This document shows, piece after piece, positions 13,375 through 26,501 of a stretch of 64,000 nucleotides of DNA. Made by a program: the position numbers and the translations under genes. Each line of letters begins with the position of its first letter. Position 1 is the stretch's first letter. The DNA comes from Aphelenchoides besseyi. Lineage: Eukaryota; Nematoda; Chromadorea; Rhabditida; Aphelenchoididae. Location of the stretch: positions 6,262,001-6,326,000 of the forward strand of contig JAMPIQ010000002.1 of NCBI GenBank assembly GCA_024699855.1, read 5' to 3'. Below the pieces are notes generated by a model. It did not search any database and was not told the DNA's origin. It saw only the letters and a list, made by a program, of their open reading frames with translations.

Positions 13375-14736
13375 CTAGGCAGTGTTTGGATGCTCTGACT
13401 CCAAGGAGTCGGACAGCGCAACGTGAACACATGATTGAGATCTTTTCCATAAGTCGAACTGTCGTTTTTCGGTGAAATAGGAACGTTCTTTGAGATGCCC
13501 GAAAAGCGGAGTGGGAAGATTACCGACAATCACTTGACGAAGTAAATGAAATGCTTGACGTTTGTACTCGGAAACAAAATACAAATCACCTGAAATTGAT
13601 CGAAATTGACGTAACCATAACGAAACACTTACGGATATCATACATTGTGAAATCAACGCGATTTAGAAGTGCATGAGTAACATACCAATCGTCAAGCTAA
13701 ACTACGAGAATTGCATTGATAAGCAGGACAATCAATTACCCAAACAAATCGTGTATATTTGGTATTTTCATACATTTCCGGCACCAAATCCATGCTTAAC
13801 GTATAAGCAAGTCCGGCACAAAAGATTCCCAGATTACGAAATGGGAATTCAGATGGCGATAAGTACCTTTGATTTACGGTTTGCTTTTTAAAATCTTGTT
13901 CACATACCATTTGCTATCTTTTCTCCGGTCAGCTACGTGTTTATAAGACAAACAAAATAGCGAACGTGATTCGTAGCGTTGATCAAGAAGAAATCGGTGA
14001 TATAAAGACAAGTTGATCTCCACATCATCATCCATTTTTAGAACAAATCGAGTTTCTTTCTGAGCACAAGTGCCGTTCAAATACTTTAACCATGCTTGAG
14101 CCTATAACATAAAAGTTTACATCAAACTCCTACGAACTCACTTTGATTGGAAGTTGTTTGTAATCATCGACGGCATTCGATTGAAGTATATCGCCGTAGT
14201 TGTGTGCTTCAAGTTCCAACTTCTCTTGTATTGAAACATTGCGAGTGCCACCGGTAACAAAAATGATGTCAAAAGCCAACTGAAATAAAATTGGATAACT
14301 GAAATTCTATTTGAAATACCTCGGTCTTTAATGATTCGGGCCACAGAGCGCGAAATCGTTGACGGCGCTCAAAATTGGTAACAGCCGTATGAACAACAAC
14401 AACAAAAAACGGCGACTTTGCTTTTTGACAAGCCGTCGGTTGAATTCCGGTTGTTGGCCAGTGAATCGGCTAAAGTAGTTCAGTTCAAACTGTAAACACA
14501 TAAAATGAACTCACATTTGGCATTGTCTCTATGTTGTCGATTGTCGAGTCGTTTAGATACCGTTTCTAAAACCAATTCGATATATTCGACGTACAACTCA
14601 CGGTCATTCCATAGTCCAAACTAATTTGCTCCTTCACCGAACGACATTCCTCATTTCGAATCATGGCGGCAAAGAAACACCGAACTAGAACGTACAAAAC
14701 TGCCAGCCATGTAATTGCGCCAAACGATCGCAGCAT
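13375..14736 (-). CDS. GT31 beta-1,3-glycosyltransferase (type II membrane protein)
   Basis: The protein starts with a short tail and signal anchor (ITWLAVLYVLVRCFFAAM) typical of a Golgi type II enzyme. The galactosyl_T (GT31) core follows: FFVVVVHTAVTNFERRQRFR with the RRxxxRxxW-like element ending RALWP, FDIIFVTGG, DDYKQLPIK, and the metal-binding DDD in RFVLKMDDDVEINL. Next come CLSYKHVADRRKDSKWY and the region around YTRFVWLDDWYVT, which replaces the usual E-D-V motif. The family transfers Gal or GlcNAc from UDP-sugars to glycoproteins or glycolipids. Several exons, introns 40-60 nt. ATG at 14736 gives the anchor directly after the start. The precise acceptor sugar cannot be told. Confidence 0.87.
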
Positions 14737-15048
14737 CCGCCATTCACTTCACTCTTCAATCAAACTTATTAACTTTTATTAAGTTTCTATGGTTTTTGAA
14801 CTGTATACACGACCAGTTTAAAAAATGATGGTCAAAATAGAAGTTGAAAACTCCATTTATCCGGTACTATAACTGAACATCAGGGATCAACTAACAAAAC
14901 ATTTCGACCTGAAATTGCATTCTTCGGGCGTATTCCCGTTTCACGTACGGATGATCTTGACTTGTAATCAGCTGCCGTGATCAATGCAAATCCGCGACTG
15001 TGCGGTTGGATTTATGCGTTTTTCGTTTCTCCTCAATTACCGGATTGT

Positions 15049-15711
15049 TTATCTCCGATAAACTCGGTGAGTTTCGTTATAGCAAAAAAGTTTTCGGCTC
15101 TCCGAAGTAAGCAAAATGTCGAATGAGCGGCAGTTTATTTCGTCTTCTCTCGGCCAATTCATCCAGTTCATGTATTCGAAATGCTCGTAGAGTAATGGGT
15201 TTGTTTTAACTTCGCTGTTCGACTCACGTGCACAGCATGAGCGTAAAGGAATGACATGTGTCTGATAAAAACCGCAAAATTCAAGACCCTTGATTCCTAA
15301 CACGTGGGCAGTGCGATTGAAAATTGTTTGGTAAAATTTTATGATCCGCTTTGTTTCCAATTTTCAGCTTTTGAATGACATCAACCAGTTCAGACTACAA
15401 TACCGAAAAAAGAACATTACCATCACGTCAAAGAAAACGATTTGGTTGTTTTTGCACACACCGTTTCTCGACTACAGTCGTTGACCCACGAGCGGTAAAT
15501 CAAAAGCGACATTTGCGGAGTCAAAGTGCAGGTGAATAGCGCGTTCTGATGGAAAAGAGGCAAAAACTTTCAAGCCTAAGCGATAGCCTATCAATTGTGG
15601 AGAACCACTCCGTGAATAAGCTAAAGATTCTCTTTCGCTCCGATTTGCCTTCCGATCCGAAATGCAACGGTTTGTGTGACAAGTGAATGGACGTCTATGA
15701 CTGCAGCCCAC
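15049..15711 (-). other. Possible minus-strand coding exons, unresolved
   Basis: Two open stretches on the minus strand. One (15049 to about 15360) ends in a cysteine-containing sequence with CGFYQTHVIPLRSCC and RKLFCYNETHRVYRR before a TAA. The other (15472-15711) has no ATG. I could not join them with consistent splice sites, and no family is recognised. They could be the remains of a gene or chance frames. The plus strand over 15743-16079 is better supported. Confidence 0.25.
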
Positions 15712-15742
15712 GAGTACGCACCGTTGGCATCAAACTAGCACA

Positions 15743-16079
15743 GTGACCGGTGCATCCGTTTATGATGCAACCAGTGCAACTACTCGTTTTCCAGTTATCG
15801 ACGACATTTCGGATTTTGGTTTTAGCATTTTGGCTAACGGACCACAATTCATTCGACCATTTCCAACCGAGTTCACAACCACTGAAGACGAGAGAAAAGT
15901 AACGATTGATTGTTTGATGGTTGCCAATCCGTAAGATGACCAGTATAAATCTTTGTATCTTACCTTTTAGGCGCCCTCGTGTTACTTGGTTTTTCAACGA
16001 TCGACCGATTCAATCGAATTGGCAGTTTGCTGAGTTTTCCAACGTTGGTGCCAGTTTTTCGTTTACCGGTCTAATTTAG
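15743..16079 (+). CDS. Orphan immunoglobulin-domain exon pair (partial gene)
   Basis: Exon 15743-15930 and exon 15971-16079 join in phase 2 across a 40-nt GT-AG intron. They encode FGFSILANGPQFIRPFP, then ERKVTIDCLMVANP|RPRVTWFFNDRPI. The C-x(n)-W spacing with the N-P-R-P-x-V-x-W-F-x-N pattern is a clear I-set Ig domain, as in contactins, ZIG proteins or muscle Ig proteins. No start ATG, signal peptide or second conserved cysteine exon was found, and the frame reaches TAG soon after the tryptophan. It may be part of a larger gene with long introns, or a decayed fragment. Confidence 0.5.
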
Positions 16080-17938
16080 TTGTTGTAGTGCATTCCGAGT
16101 GGTTTTCTTTTAAATAATAGTTGTACAAAGATCGTTACATACAAATAGATATAGAAACAAAAACTCTAAAATTAATTCTGGTCCACAAGTTTCTTGAAAA
16201 TAAAATTCGTTCATATCTTGGAATTCTGATGAGCCTGGTTTTAAAAGTCAAAATTGTTATAATCAATGATTCTATTGGATGCCGATATTGTCAACACATG
16301 TCTTCGATAGAAAGACTGTGTTTTACGGAACGTTTAATAGACAAATTAGCTCATGAAAACAACTTCTATTCAATGAACATACGATACTTCGAGTTGAACT
16401 CCCGAAACAAAACATAAGACACAGTTAGAGCGTTTGGCTGCAATAAAACAATCGACAGTAAAATCGTTTTGTTTGCTGTCTGAAACAAAGGAGTATCGAC
16501 GTGACAATTATCACTTTTCTGCAACTTCTTGTTATCTCAGACCCACTTGTTTCGGGAGCTGTCGCATTCCATTGAGGTGACAAACTAATGTTCCTTGCGA
16601 TTGGGTCGTAGCGCTTCTTCCCTCCGGAATATCCGAAGACTCATAATCCGGTTTGAATGTTTGGACTAGTAACATCATTCGTTTTTCTAGGTTCCACTTT
16701 TGCCACTATAAAAGTTGCGGATTATGTTTTGCAAGAGAATTTCTCATTGTATTAACCTTTCAATAAATGTCCTAATCTTAATGTACGCGGAGAGTTGCAT
16801 TGGAGTTTGAGTAGTTTTTAATTGTTTCAAGGAATAGTTGAATTCCCGCACTACTACTAGTCCATTGACCATTCATTTCGACGTTAAAATTAGTCGATTA
16901 GCCACGGACCTTCCGCTTTTGAAAGTGAAACGCCTCGAATTAGTCGCACCAATACGCGCGACAGTTAAACATCCGACAAATTTAGAAGCCGCCCGCTTCG
17001 TTGAACTTGACATCTAAACTCCGAATTCACATAGAAACTTCAGACAAAACCTAATGATGAAAAGTCGACAATACGTCAGTTAATTAGAAATTAACGGCTA
17101 TTGGAAAACCTAAAATTTGTACGAAATTACGTTGTCAGTTGCACATATAGAAATGATGGATAATCGCCGACAGTACGATTACGTCAAGTTTGCTGTACTT
17201 CAGATAAATGAGCGTTAACTGCTAAGTTGATTGAGAAATGCGGAACTCTATTGCCAATGACAGACACTCACGTCGAGATTTTGTGGATTCCACCAGAGCA
17301 TGTAGTTGAGTCTTGTGGAGGGCCGAAGTGTGAACCGGAAGCAGTGAGCGTTCAGACTTCTTTTCGGTTCTATTGTCGATGAACTTAATGAAATGGAAAC
17401 TACGATGGAGCAAATATCAGATGTCTTTAAATTTTGTTTAAGAAATCGAAATTCCCAAGAGCTTCGGAAGCTACGCAACTCCAAAATTAATACCAAAAGA
17501 GCAAACAATTGAGGTCACTAGTTAGATTTCCTAGGAATTTTTCTCATTACCACAGAACGGAACTCCTGCTTTTAACTTTGGATTTTCTCAGTTAGAACAA
17601 AGAAACATATCAGATGGGAAGATTTGCCTATAACTTTTGTTAAAGACTCCATTCAATTGACAACAAATCCAAAACGTTCACGATCTTCACTTTCCACCTC
17701 CACACCTTTGTTCCTGTTAATCCAATTAATAAACAACTCCAAATCGTAATCTCTACCGTAATTCTCTTCTATTGGACGTCAAAAGTGGAAAGTAGGCGGA
17801 GCAAAGAGGTCGATGGGACGTAATGTAGTGAACGGCCAATTCCCGCCTCTTTAGTGACAACTGTTGAAGCGGTCTCGTGTACGAAATTGTCTCATTTTGA
17901 GATTTCATTCTCTAAATTTTGACGATTACGCGATCGTA
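16080..17938. other. Gene-poor stretch
   Basis: No coding region supported on either strand. Open frames are short and lack splice or family signals. Confidence 0.4.
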
Positions 17939-18023
17939 ATGACTAGTTTAATGGGCCAACTCTTTGCATGTTTATTCTTCGCAGTTCTCGTATCACAAAC
18001 CAGTGCAACAACATATTATCTTG
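17939..18023 (+). other. Candidate first exon with a signal peptide
   Basis: ATG at 17939 opens MTSLMGQLFACLFF..., a hydrophobic signal-peptide-like run ending in SQTSATTYYL, followed directly by a consensus donor (G|GTATGTTT, phase 1). No matching exon is close by. The phase is compatible with an acceptor at 26109, which would make an 8-kb intron; a nearer acceptor around 18100 gives only a tiny peptide. It may be a real secreted-protein exon or chance. Confidence 0.3.
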
Positions 18024-19802
18024 GTATGTTTATTGTTGTTCAATCGAAATTCCCCCAATTCTATCAACAAACTTTACGATGCTTCAATTTCTATTGACAA
18101 GCTCAATATGCGCACGTGACGATGTTCGTTCATTGAAGATCGCTAAGGTCTTAAAAGTTTAATGAGTTTATTTCAATTGATCAGCATGTCAATTTGAAAT
18201 TTCTATTCGAACGCGTACCGTCGGCTCTATGTCATAGTTAAAAGAGAGCTCGAAGATCTACGGACGTTAATCGAGCCCACGCACGCTCTTTGAATAAACA
18301 CAAATTGTTGCGAATAGATCGTCGAGAAACAATCGACTAGAAATCTCTTTAGTATGAAACTGACGGATCAAAGGTTACGGCACTTGTCACGTACTTTGCT
18401 TTAGAAAAAAGTTCAATTACGAGGTTACAAACATAGCTACTCGTTTTACAAATGTTGTTCTATGCTACTACGCATTGTGGACGTAATTGGATAGTAATTT
18501 CAGACTTCCGTTATTATAACGTCACGTCCAATTGAGTGGACAAATGACTTATCTTGCAATCTTTTTATCTTGCGCTAAGCTCCAAACTGACGATTAAAAG
18601 TACACGGTCTCTTCGTTGTTTTTTGTTTCGTATACGCAAGATAACGAAGAATATCTTAAGTTGTTTCGTCTTGTCGTTTAGCATTAAAACGTAGTTATTA
18701 AGTTTGTACTCGATATCAGATGTCTCGACGGTCAAACGACTTAACTCACAATTACAAAAGTGGCATTTTACGAGCAGCATTCATTCAACAGATAATTTAA
18801 ACGGGTATTTTTTACCCACGCACTAATCAACGTAACTCAAACGACCGAACCTTATAGGTATGATCGCGCTGCTTAAACGACCACTTCGACTAACTCGTTT
18901 AGTCGAACTCGTAAACTTTCTAGTTTAGCGCACTTTCACGTCCCACTTAAATTCCCATGTGACTCATCACGTTTCGCGACTGTTTTTAAGACTACGTTTC
19001 CAGTTAGCTTTTATCCTGAACGGTTATTTCTGCTTGATGCCCTCAGGCGGACATCAAAAAAAGAAAACTGAACGTTTGAAAACATAAGCTGACAGAAGAT
19101 TTCGTAATTTATGTTATCAAGAAGTAATGAATTGGCTGAACGGTCAAATGGCCGCTCTTTCCAACACTTTTAACTGAGCCAATTTACCGCCGACACAATA
19201 CATTCTGACGACTCGAGAAGGCTGAATAAAGTGGTGATGATGAGCGCATTGATGTGTTGGTCGTGAGAAGCGGTGTTAACCGTTTATTTTGACGTTTCTA
19301 ATTTCCGCCACTTCGTAGGTGGCCACGAAAGAAGAAACAACGAGTCCAAATGGTTGACAGTCGAGTTAAATAGATAATCCAAGAAAAAGTTCAGAACATG
19401 AAAAATTACGTGCGAATTGGCTTCCGACAACTTGCACGGAGCCGAGATGTTCCGAGTTTGTAAACTGTCTGTCACTTGGTTTCCTTGTATTAAAATTAAC
19501 TTCGAATGATTTCAGTTGATGCACCAATACGTGTGAGACGTAACTCACTAATGTTCTCTAAATTGCATCGTTCCGCATTTCCCTACAACGGTGTTCAGTG
19601 GCCGAAGAGATTCGTTCGCATGGACGAAAGTCCCGATTTTGGACCGCTAAGATAGTTCACGTGATGCATTAATCCGAGGATATGTTGAATGACATAAGAT
19701 TTGTTGTCACCAAAGTTACACATTTCCGAAAGTTTGACCCTGTGTAAATACGAAGATAAAAATGGCTCAGTTTGAGAACGAAACAGTTTCTTTTCGAAGA
19801 GT
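18024..19802. other. Gene-poor stretch
   Basis: No supported gene. The 3' UTR of the minus-strand RhoGAP gene lies at the right end. Confidence 0.4.
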
Positions 19803-21234
19803 TCAAAACGATAACAAAGAAAGACGAGAAAATGGAAATATACATGAGTAGATCATTTTTGGATGCGAATTCGCGCCTGCTCTCCGCCAACTAACGGTTT
19901 GAAGACATTGACCAGCCGATGGAATGAATTCTGAAAATCGAAAATCGAAAATTTCCGACAAAAAACAACCTACGAATCGTCGCGTTTTAGACGGCAATCG
20001 ACCTTCCATCGCAGCAGGACGTAAGGCATTTGGAGCGGCAGCATGTGTGAAGGCGGGCAACTTCAGCCTGCAAATAGGTTGAGATATTCACTTATCGACA
20101 ATTGTTATACAAGACGAAGCTCATAAAAGTAATCGTTTATTTAAAGTAGAATCGACATTGAAAACTAATTACTTACGCTGATGGATCAACACTTGCACTA
20201 CGACAAGAAGCGCGACGATCCGGTGTGTTTCCGCGAGACGACAAGCGTCCACTGTTTCGATTGGGTTTGAACATTGGAGGCAAAGTAACTGAAATTGAAA
20301 GGATAACTACAGACTAATATTACTGTCAACTAACGCAGTTTCTCGTGGTTGTCAATCATAAGCACAATTACGTGAACCAAACGTCTTCGCTCTTCTTCCA
20401 AACGTGCCTTCGAACATAACTCCTAAATCACGAACTATCTCAAATAAACAACAATCAACCTACGGGCGCACTAATCGTATGATTCCCGTTGTTGTAGAGA
20501 GATCGAATGAAGAGAACTGGTGCGAACATCAAAGCCAAATTGGTCGCAGTCATTTTGTTGTTTTCAGCATCTCTGATGATCTTAAAATAAACGATAAAAA
20601 TCAGCTCGAAAAAAGATTCCACTTACTTTATGAAGATTGAAAACAAGAAAAACTAGTGAGCCGAAATATGTCGGGTGTAAGGTGTTCAAGTAGGTCCACA
20701 AGCCAACGGGATTCGAAAGAATTTCGCCTCTGCTATCAAAGCACCAATTCAAAACATCGTTTTCTTTATCGCCGAAGATTCCTCCGTCAATGTATTTGAA
20801 AAATCGTTTAACAAGAACGCAAACTTCAATGACCGTCATTGTGTCGGGAATATTTCCATCGATTAAACAGTCCTATAAAAATAAGAAAAAAGTTGTTCGA
20901 ATGTTCTAGCGTACCTCTGCTTCTGTTACACGCGAATTGACACCTTCTTTTCGGAATATACCCTCCATTTTTCGGTAATCATGATGCTCAAGAAACTGGA
21001 AGGCTTTGTAAAGAAAACTAAAAGTAAAATAAGAAACGAGTTAGTGACAGAAACGTACATTGGAACAACTACAGATCGTTTGAAACTACCCGCTGGAAGT
21101 GTGATTTTCCTCGTTGCAATTGTCTTCAAGTCGATGGTCCTCGCAGACGTTGGTTTCATATTCGAACGAACAAGTTGGGCTTCATACATGCTTAAGATCT
21201 GAACTAAGTTCCTGTGTATTTTTAACTGCTGCAT
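19803..21234 (-). CDS. RhoGAP-domain protein, ARHGAP19-like
   Basis: Starts MQQLKIHRNLVQILSMYEAQ, then LPAGSFKRSVVVPM. The RhoGAP core has the catalytic arginine finger in RKMEGIFRKEGVNSRV, the middle of the domain (SNPVGLWTYLNTLHPTYFGS), and the diagnostic block NKMTATNLALMFAPVLF, closest to ARHGAP19 and ARHGAP11A types. After the domain comes a charged helix (LEEERRRLVHVIVLMID) and a Ser/Arg/Pro-rich tail (NSGRLSSRGNTPDRR). It is expected to switch off RHO-family GTPases; vertebrate ARHGAP19 acts on RhoA in cytokinesis. ATG 21234 is the first ATG of the frame. The extreme 3' exon (to 19803) is less certain, because a further intron could change the last 20-30 residues. Confidence 0.82.
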
Positions 21235-24200
21235 AAGATCGCCAAATATGGCTCGAAGCAACCGAACGCTGAGAACTAGAGATTTATGGCGCGGTAGAAA
21301 CGTTCGCGATGGGACTCATTAAAGGAGTTCTGTCAATTCGTGACAACATATGGATAATAAACGTTGTAATTTGAGATTAACGAAAAGAATTCCTATGTTT
21401 GAATTATTTTAAATATTAAAAAGCAAGAAGTTACACAAAATGCAAGTAAACGAGTGGAATTTATACACGCGTGTTGTCAATATGCTCTTCGGGTTTATTG
21501 TTTGATTCACTTTCGACGACTGTGAACACGTCATTTCGCTCCATAACTTCAAGATTTTTGTGCAAACCCCCAGCGGTCAGTTGGATTAGTCATTGACTAG
21601 AAGGAGGGTACGTTCAAATTTAACAGGATTGAGACGACAAACAGAACACTAAAAGTGGCGATGTTAACGCAACGCACCCTTTTTGACGAACACTCTTGGA
21701 AATCACGATTCATTCGAGTTTGGGAAAAACTTCGGTGGATGAGTGGTGTTCAGGAACAAGAAAGTTTTACCGCCTGAATTTCTCAAACAGTACGTGTAAG
21801 GCGGGAAAGTGAAACCGGAAGCAGCGGTTTGTAGAAGAGAAGCGGAAATGACAACATTGAGAATCAATGCGGCTTCGGAAGGCACTTCTTCCGCACACAA
21901 ACAGCCGACACAAAGAAACAAGTGGCACCTGAAAGGCGAAGATCCTTTTCAAACTTTCTCGTGTTCCATTTACCGCTTTTGCAGTTAAATTGTTCGAGAA
22001 CTAAGAGCGGATGTTTGATGCTTCAGTGAAAAGCAACTCGTAGTTAGTTGTTATTAAGGCGGTCAACACCGCGACTTTTCCAACACTCTTCTCGAGATCG
22101 TGTGGTCAACGAACAAAACCAAATGTTTATGGTCGCTACGAAAAGAAAGTGACCGATCTCTTCGCGCGAAACAAACTCTTAGGCAGCTCAGAAGTTTATA
22201 AGTCAAGCAAACAGCTTTCGTGCAATAACGTGCGGTTCGGAAGAACAAATTCAATTTGTCATTAGAAATAAACAATGCAAATTCTTCAGCGCCCAAACGC
22301 ACGGAATACTAAACATGTGGTCGCATTGGCGCTATTTCATTCTTCTCAAACGTTTGTTGATTACAAGTGACTGAATTGGTCAACAAATTAAAGACCATTC
22401 ACTGAACCAACTTGCAAAGTTGATCGTCAAAAGTGACTTTTGCAAAAGACCGAGATACTCGACGCATCAAGATTGAACAGAAACAGTAAGAAATATAACC
22501 GTTTGATTATGAAAGTGGAACTCGGAAAACGAAATCGATATGGTCTTTGTGTTCGATTGGAGAGCAGCCAAGTGAAAAACAACTGGAAACAAGCAACGAT
22601 CAGATGACAATAAAAGCAACTTATCGTCTTTTTCTTACGGAACTTGCTAAATGGATTCAGACTCAATGATCAAACAAGAACTTGAACAAAAGAATGTTGT
22701 TCTTTCCAAAACTATCGGGAATCTAAATTCGTATTATGTGTCATTTTCTTGCACTCACACCCAACGATCATTGCCCTTTTTGTCAGACAAACGGAAATGA
22801 GTCCTTTAAAAAAGGAAAGGCAAGACTATCGATAATCCTAAATGGAATCAATTAACCGGCAAACTTCAATGGCAAACTTCTAGTTTTGAATTTAAAGTTC
22901 ATTGCTAAACAAAACTTTGACCCCTGAGATTATTACTAAAAACGGTTTTTGCAATTTGAACACCCAAAGTTCGATTGCTTTTTAAATCTATCGTTTTTGC
23001 AGAACATTTGATTGGCCCTCTGAGACCAAAAAACGAACATTGGAAATCGTATCCAAGAGGTTCAAAACGAAAAACTTCCCGGATGTCTGTTTTTATTGTT
23101 TTTCTTGTAATTCCTTTTCTTTTGAACATCTCCGTGGGTTGGTTGGCGAAGAATAGAAACCAATGAATTTGAAGACCGCCGCCGAGACAACGCGTCCACT
23201 CGCTCCAAACGTCATTTATCACGTGCGAGAAATCGTTCAAAACCTCACAATTTTCAACACAAAAGTGAAATTTGAATCTTTTGGCTTTGAAAAGAAGCTG
23301 ATAACAATCGTTAAACAACAGAATTCTATTTGTCCGATTGCTCACTGAACAATGACAACTAGAGCGTGGAGGATTCTAACACTGCATTTGTATTGAACTT
23401 CCTTTTGCTGCTTTTTCACCAACCAAATTGCCTCACAATCACGTTATTTCTTGGAAAGAATTTCAAATAGTGGGATACTTGAAACTTAAAAGGTGTGTTT
23501 TAGCAGATTAAACGATCATCTTTTGGTTGCGGGAATAATTCGAATGTCATTGATTTGCAGAAACAATCAAATGCTCGGTTGATTTTCGACACTTCGAGTT
23601 GATTGAAGTTAGCAATCTATCAAAGGTTAAGACTGACGCTCTCATTCTTCTTGTTTATTCACTATGACACCATTGAACAAACGACACTTTGGTGTCAAGA
23701 ATTTGAATCTTCACGAATCGTATGATCCTTATGTTTACAAAGTTTAAGCGGAAGTCCTCGTACTTGTTACATTGCTTATTGTCTGGTTGTTTGTCGATTT
23801 TGCGGCTTCGGAATACCAAAAGTGAACCGAAGATCGTTAAGTCTTCCAGTGAATCCGATAGTCAAGTACTGCTGAAAGTGAAATATTGCACGACCTGCGA
23901 AGACTTCTGCTTCATTTTGTTTGCGTTTTCACAGATAAGCTTTTAAATCGTAAGTCTGCAGTGAAATTTCAAGAAATTGGATACGTTTGAGGAAGTGAAG
24001 TCGTACTTTGAATTGTGATGCTAATTAATCGGAACAGCGATAAACAGAGACATTTAGTTTACAGTATAAATTTCGACTGTCAAATGTATTGGAACAATTT
24101 AAGGTTATCATTTTGTCAAATTTAATTAAAACAACCGGCGACACGTCAATTTTGAGCTTGAATGGAGAATTGACTTCCATTTTTGACTGAACCATCACTC

Positions 24201-26108
24201 GTCATCTTCCTCTTTCACTTATTAGCCATTTTGTCGTCGATACAAACGGTTTGACAATTGAATTTCGTCGCTTCAAAGTCTTTGTTTCCCAATTAGCATT
24301 TTGCTTCGTACACCTCCGCAAGTTACCGTAAGCTGCTTCTGCACTTGCCGCTGATGTAGTTCCGTTTGTTCTGCAGACTTCTCGAGTGCAATGCTTGAAC
24401 GCTTATTCTCGACTGTTAATCAACTTATTTTGCTCTTCAAGTTGTGTGTTGTCAACAACGAACACGAGAACTTTTCGTAGCGTCAAAATCGACGTCTTCG
24501 AATTACACACAATTTTGCTTGCGGCTATACGGTTGTTTTTAATTGCTAGAACGGAAAGTGGGCACCAGATCGTAATTAAGAAGCTCGAGGCAACGCGAAC
24601 AAACCAACTCATTATTCCAAGAACACATGTTGAAATAAAGCAAATTGAAGAGCAAGTTTTGCGGCAAAGTAAACGGAAAGGTTGCGCGACATCCGCTGTC
24701 AATTTGAACGTTCTAAGAACCGTGGTTCCAATTCGATGTGATCGATGACTTTAAAAGCTCTGCTCCGGACTCCTAATTCTCGGTATTTGATCAACATCCA
24801 AATTTAGATTTGTATTTCGAGAGCATTTTGCTCTCTTATTTGGATTACAGTAGGCGTCTCTAAAAACAACTTTGCAGAGAAGCTAATTGCAAAAAAAGAT
24901 TAATGTCTGTGATTTATTGCTCGCGAGATGATTGTTGTGATAATCTCGCGAATAAAAGTTGGATTAACTTCCATTACTTGTACTCAACGACACGATGCTG
25001 ACGGTGGCGAACCATCTCCACTGCAAGAATACATTGTATCGGAGGATAAGTACGATTTTAGCAACTGTCTTTGCCGACAATCTCTCAGTTTAACGATTAC
25101 CGATATAAGCGATTGTATCGGGTGTCGAATGAAAAGTATCTTCAATAATCCTACGGTAGTAAGAAATGCAATTGTGAACAAAAGCGGAAGTAAGGACGGG
25201 CGTGGGAATCCCTAAACGTTTCTATCTCACACAATTCATTATATACGTATGATATCTGGTCTTTAATTTGGCAATACGCCAACAGTTTTCACCGGGACTT
25301 TTTTCCACAGTCATTCTCTCATGTAGAAGTTCGTGAAGTTGGATTGTGAACATTGTTGCTATCGATTAGTTCAGTTGTGTGGAAACTCGAAGAAATTTTG
25401 GTTGCAAAAACAATCCAATTTGATTGCGTTAATGACATCATAAATAGAAGCCCAACTGATTTAATCGAGAATCGACTATTGAAAACGTCAAACGACTGTT
25501 TGGAACAGATAAGTTCGTATCTGCGTATTTGTCTGACGATTGCAATAAATTTGAATTCTTTGCCAGTTTTTGGATTCTTTTCTCTTGAGACCGTTGGTGC
25601 AACCATTACAATTTCTATTAAGTCGTTTTATACGTTTTCTAGCATTTGGCTCGTGAATTAGTTGTACATTTGCTGCGTAACAGCTCTAAGTACTCTTAGG
25701 TTCTTCGTTTGTGACCTAAGAGGTGCTTCATATACAAGGGCGGTACATAAAAGCGGTATTCTAACCAACAGATTGGTGAGGCGAAGTGGGCGGAGATGTG
25801 GTACTCATTTTGAAGGCTTTCCGGAAGTCGTGAATGACCCGCCCTATTTTGTATTGGTTATTAACAAGATGGATCTCGTCCCATATTACTTATTTTCACA
25901 CATTCTTTTAATTGCATTCACATCGTTTCAATGCATGAATAAGACATAAATGTCGTTAATGACCCATTTTGTTCAACTTGGTTACAGATTTCTTTGGTGT
26001 ATTTACGTGTTATCGTAATCCTTTTGGACTTTTAATCTTTAAACTTGTGATTTACCACGTGAAACTACAACTCTGACACTTCTTCCACCCTAATTCGTTT
26101 GTTTTATA
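21235..26108. other. 4.9-kb gene desert
   Basis: Largest gene-free block of the window. It contains several medium open frames on both strands (for example 22905-23345 minus, 24386-24748 plus, 24928-25215 plus), but none has a family motif, and most begin with GTG or TTG. No repeats or transposon ends were noticed by eye. Confidence 0.4.
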
Positions 26109-26138
26109 GGAGTTCCTGCAAACGGTCAGAAGCCGGAG

Positions 26139-26501
26139 ATGATCGGTCAACAGAATGCTTCAGCAATAGTTCTTGGCATTATTGCTGTTCTTCTTGTATG
26201 TGCGAATGCTGATCGTAGTGATGGTAAGTTTAGAAGCTTGTAGGGCACTATCAACTACCGAAAATTTTCAGAACAATTGAAATTGGCTCATGTATTCAAA
26301 AGGTCGGGAAATGCAGGAGATTGGATGTTGGAAGTTGCACCAGCTGAACAACAAACGGATTCCGTAGGTTATTCGAGATCTATCGTATACATAACAACTG
26401 TTTAGTACGTTATACCTCGACACCTTCGATCGTATCAATTGAAAAAGAAACAAGACAGTCGCGTCGAGTGGGATGATCTCGGTATCGAACTTTTTAATTG
26501 A
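26139..26501 (+). CDS. Small secreted protein, possible prepropeptide
   Basis: Three exons, 26139-26223, 26272-26363 and 26406-26501; about 90 residues. The N-terminus (MIGQQNASAIVLGIIAVLL..., ending CANA) is a signal peptide. The remainder has a dibasic site in LAHVFKRSGNAGDWMLEV, a basic stretch YQLKKKQDS, and the acidic end VEWDDLGIELFN. No cysteines. It resembles a peptide precursor, with SGNAGDWMLEV following KR, but no known neuropeptide family is recognised. Its architecture parallels the propeptide at 9655 (signal, KR, tryptophan-containing acidic part) without clear homology. An upstream acceptor at 26109 leaves the frame open, so a longer N-terminus is possible. Confidence 0.65.

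Noticed and set aside
22905..23345. 146-codon minus-strand open frame
   Set aside because: Begins with GTG, has no recognised motif, no splice context, and lies in a gene desert; judged chance.
24386..25215. Two plus-strand frames of about 95-120 codons, one cysteine-containing
   Set aside because: No signal peptide that holds up, no donor sites in phase and no family; not listed as genes.
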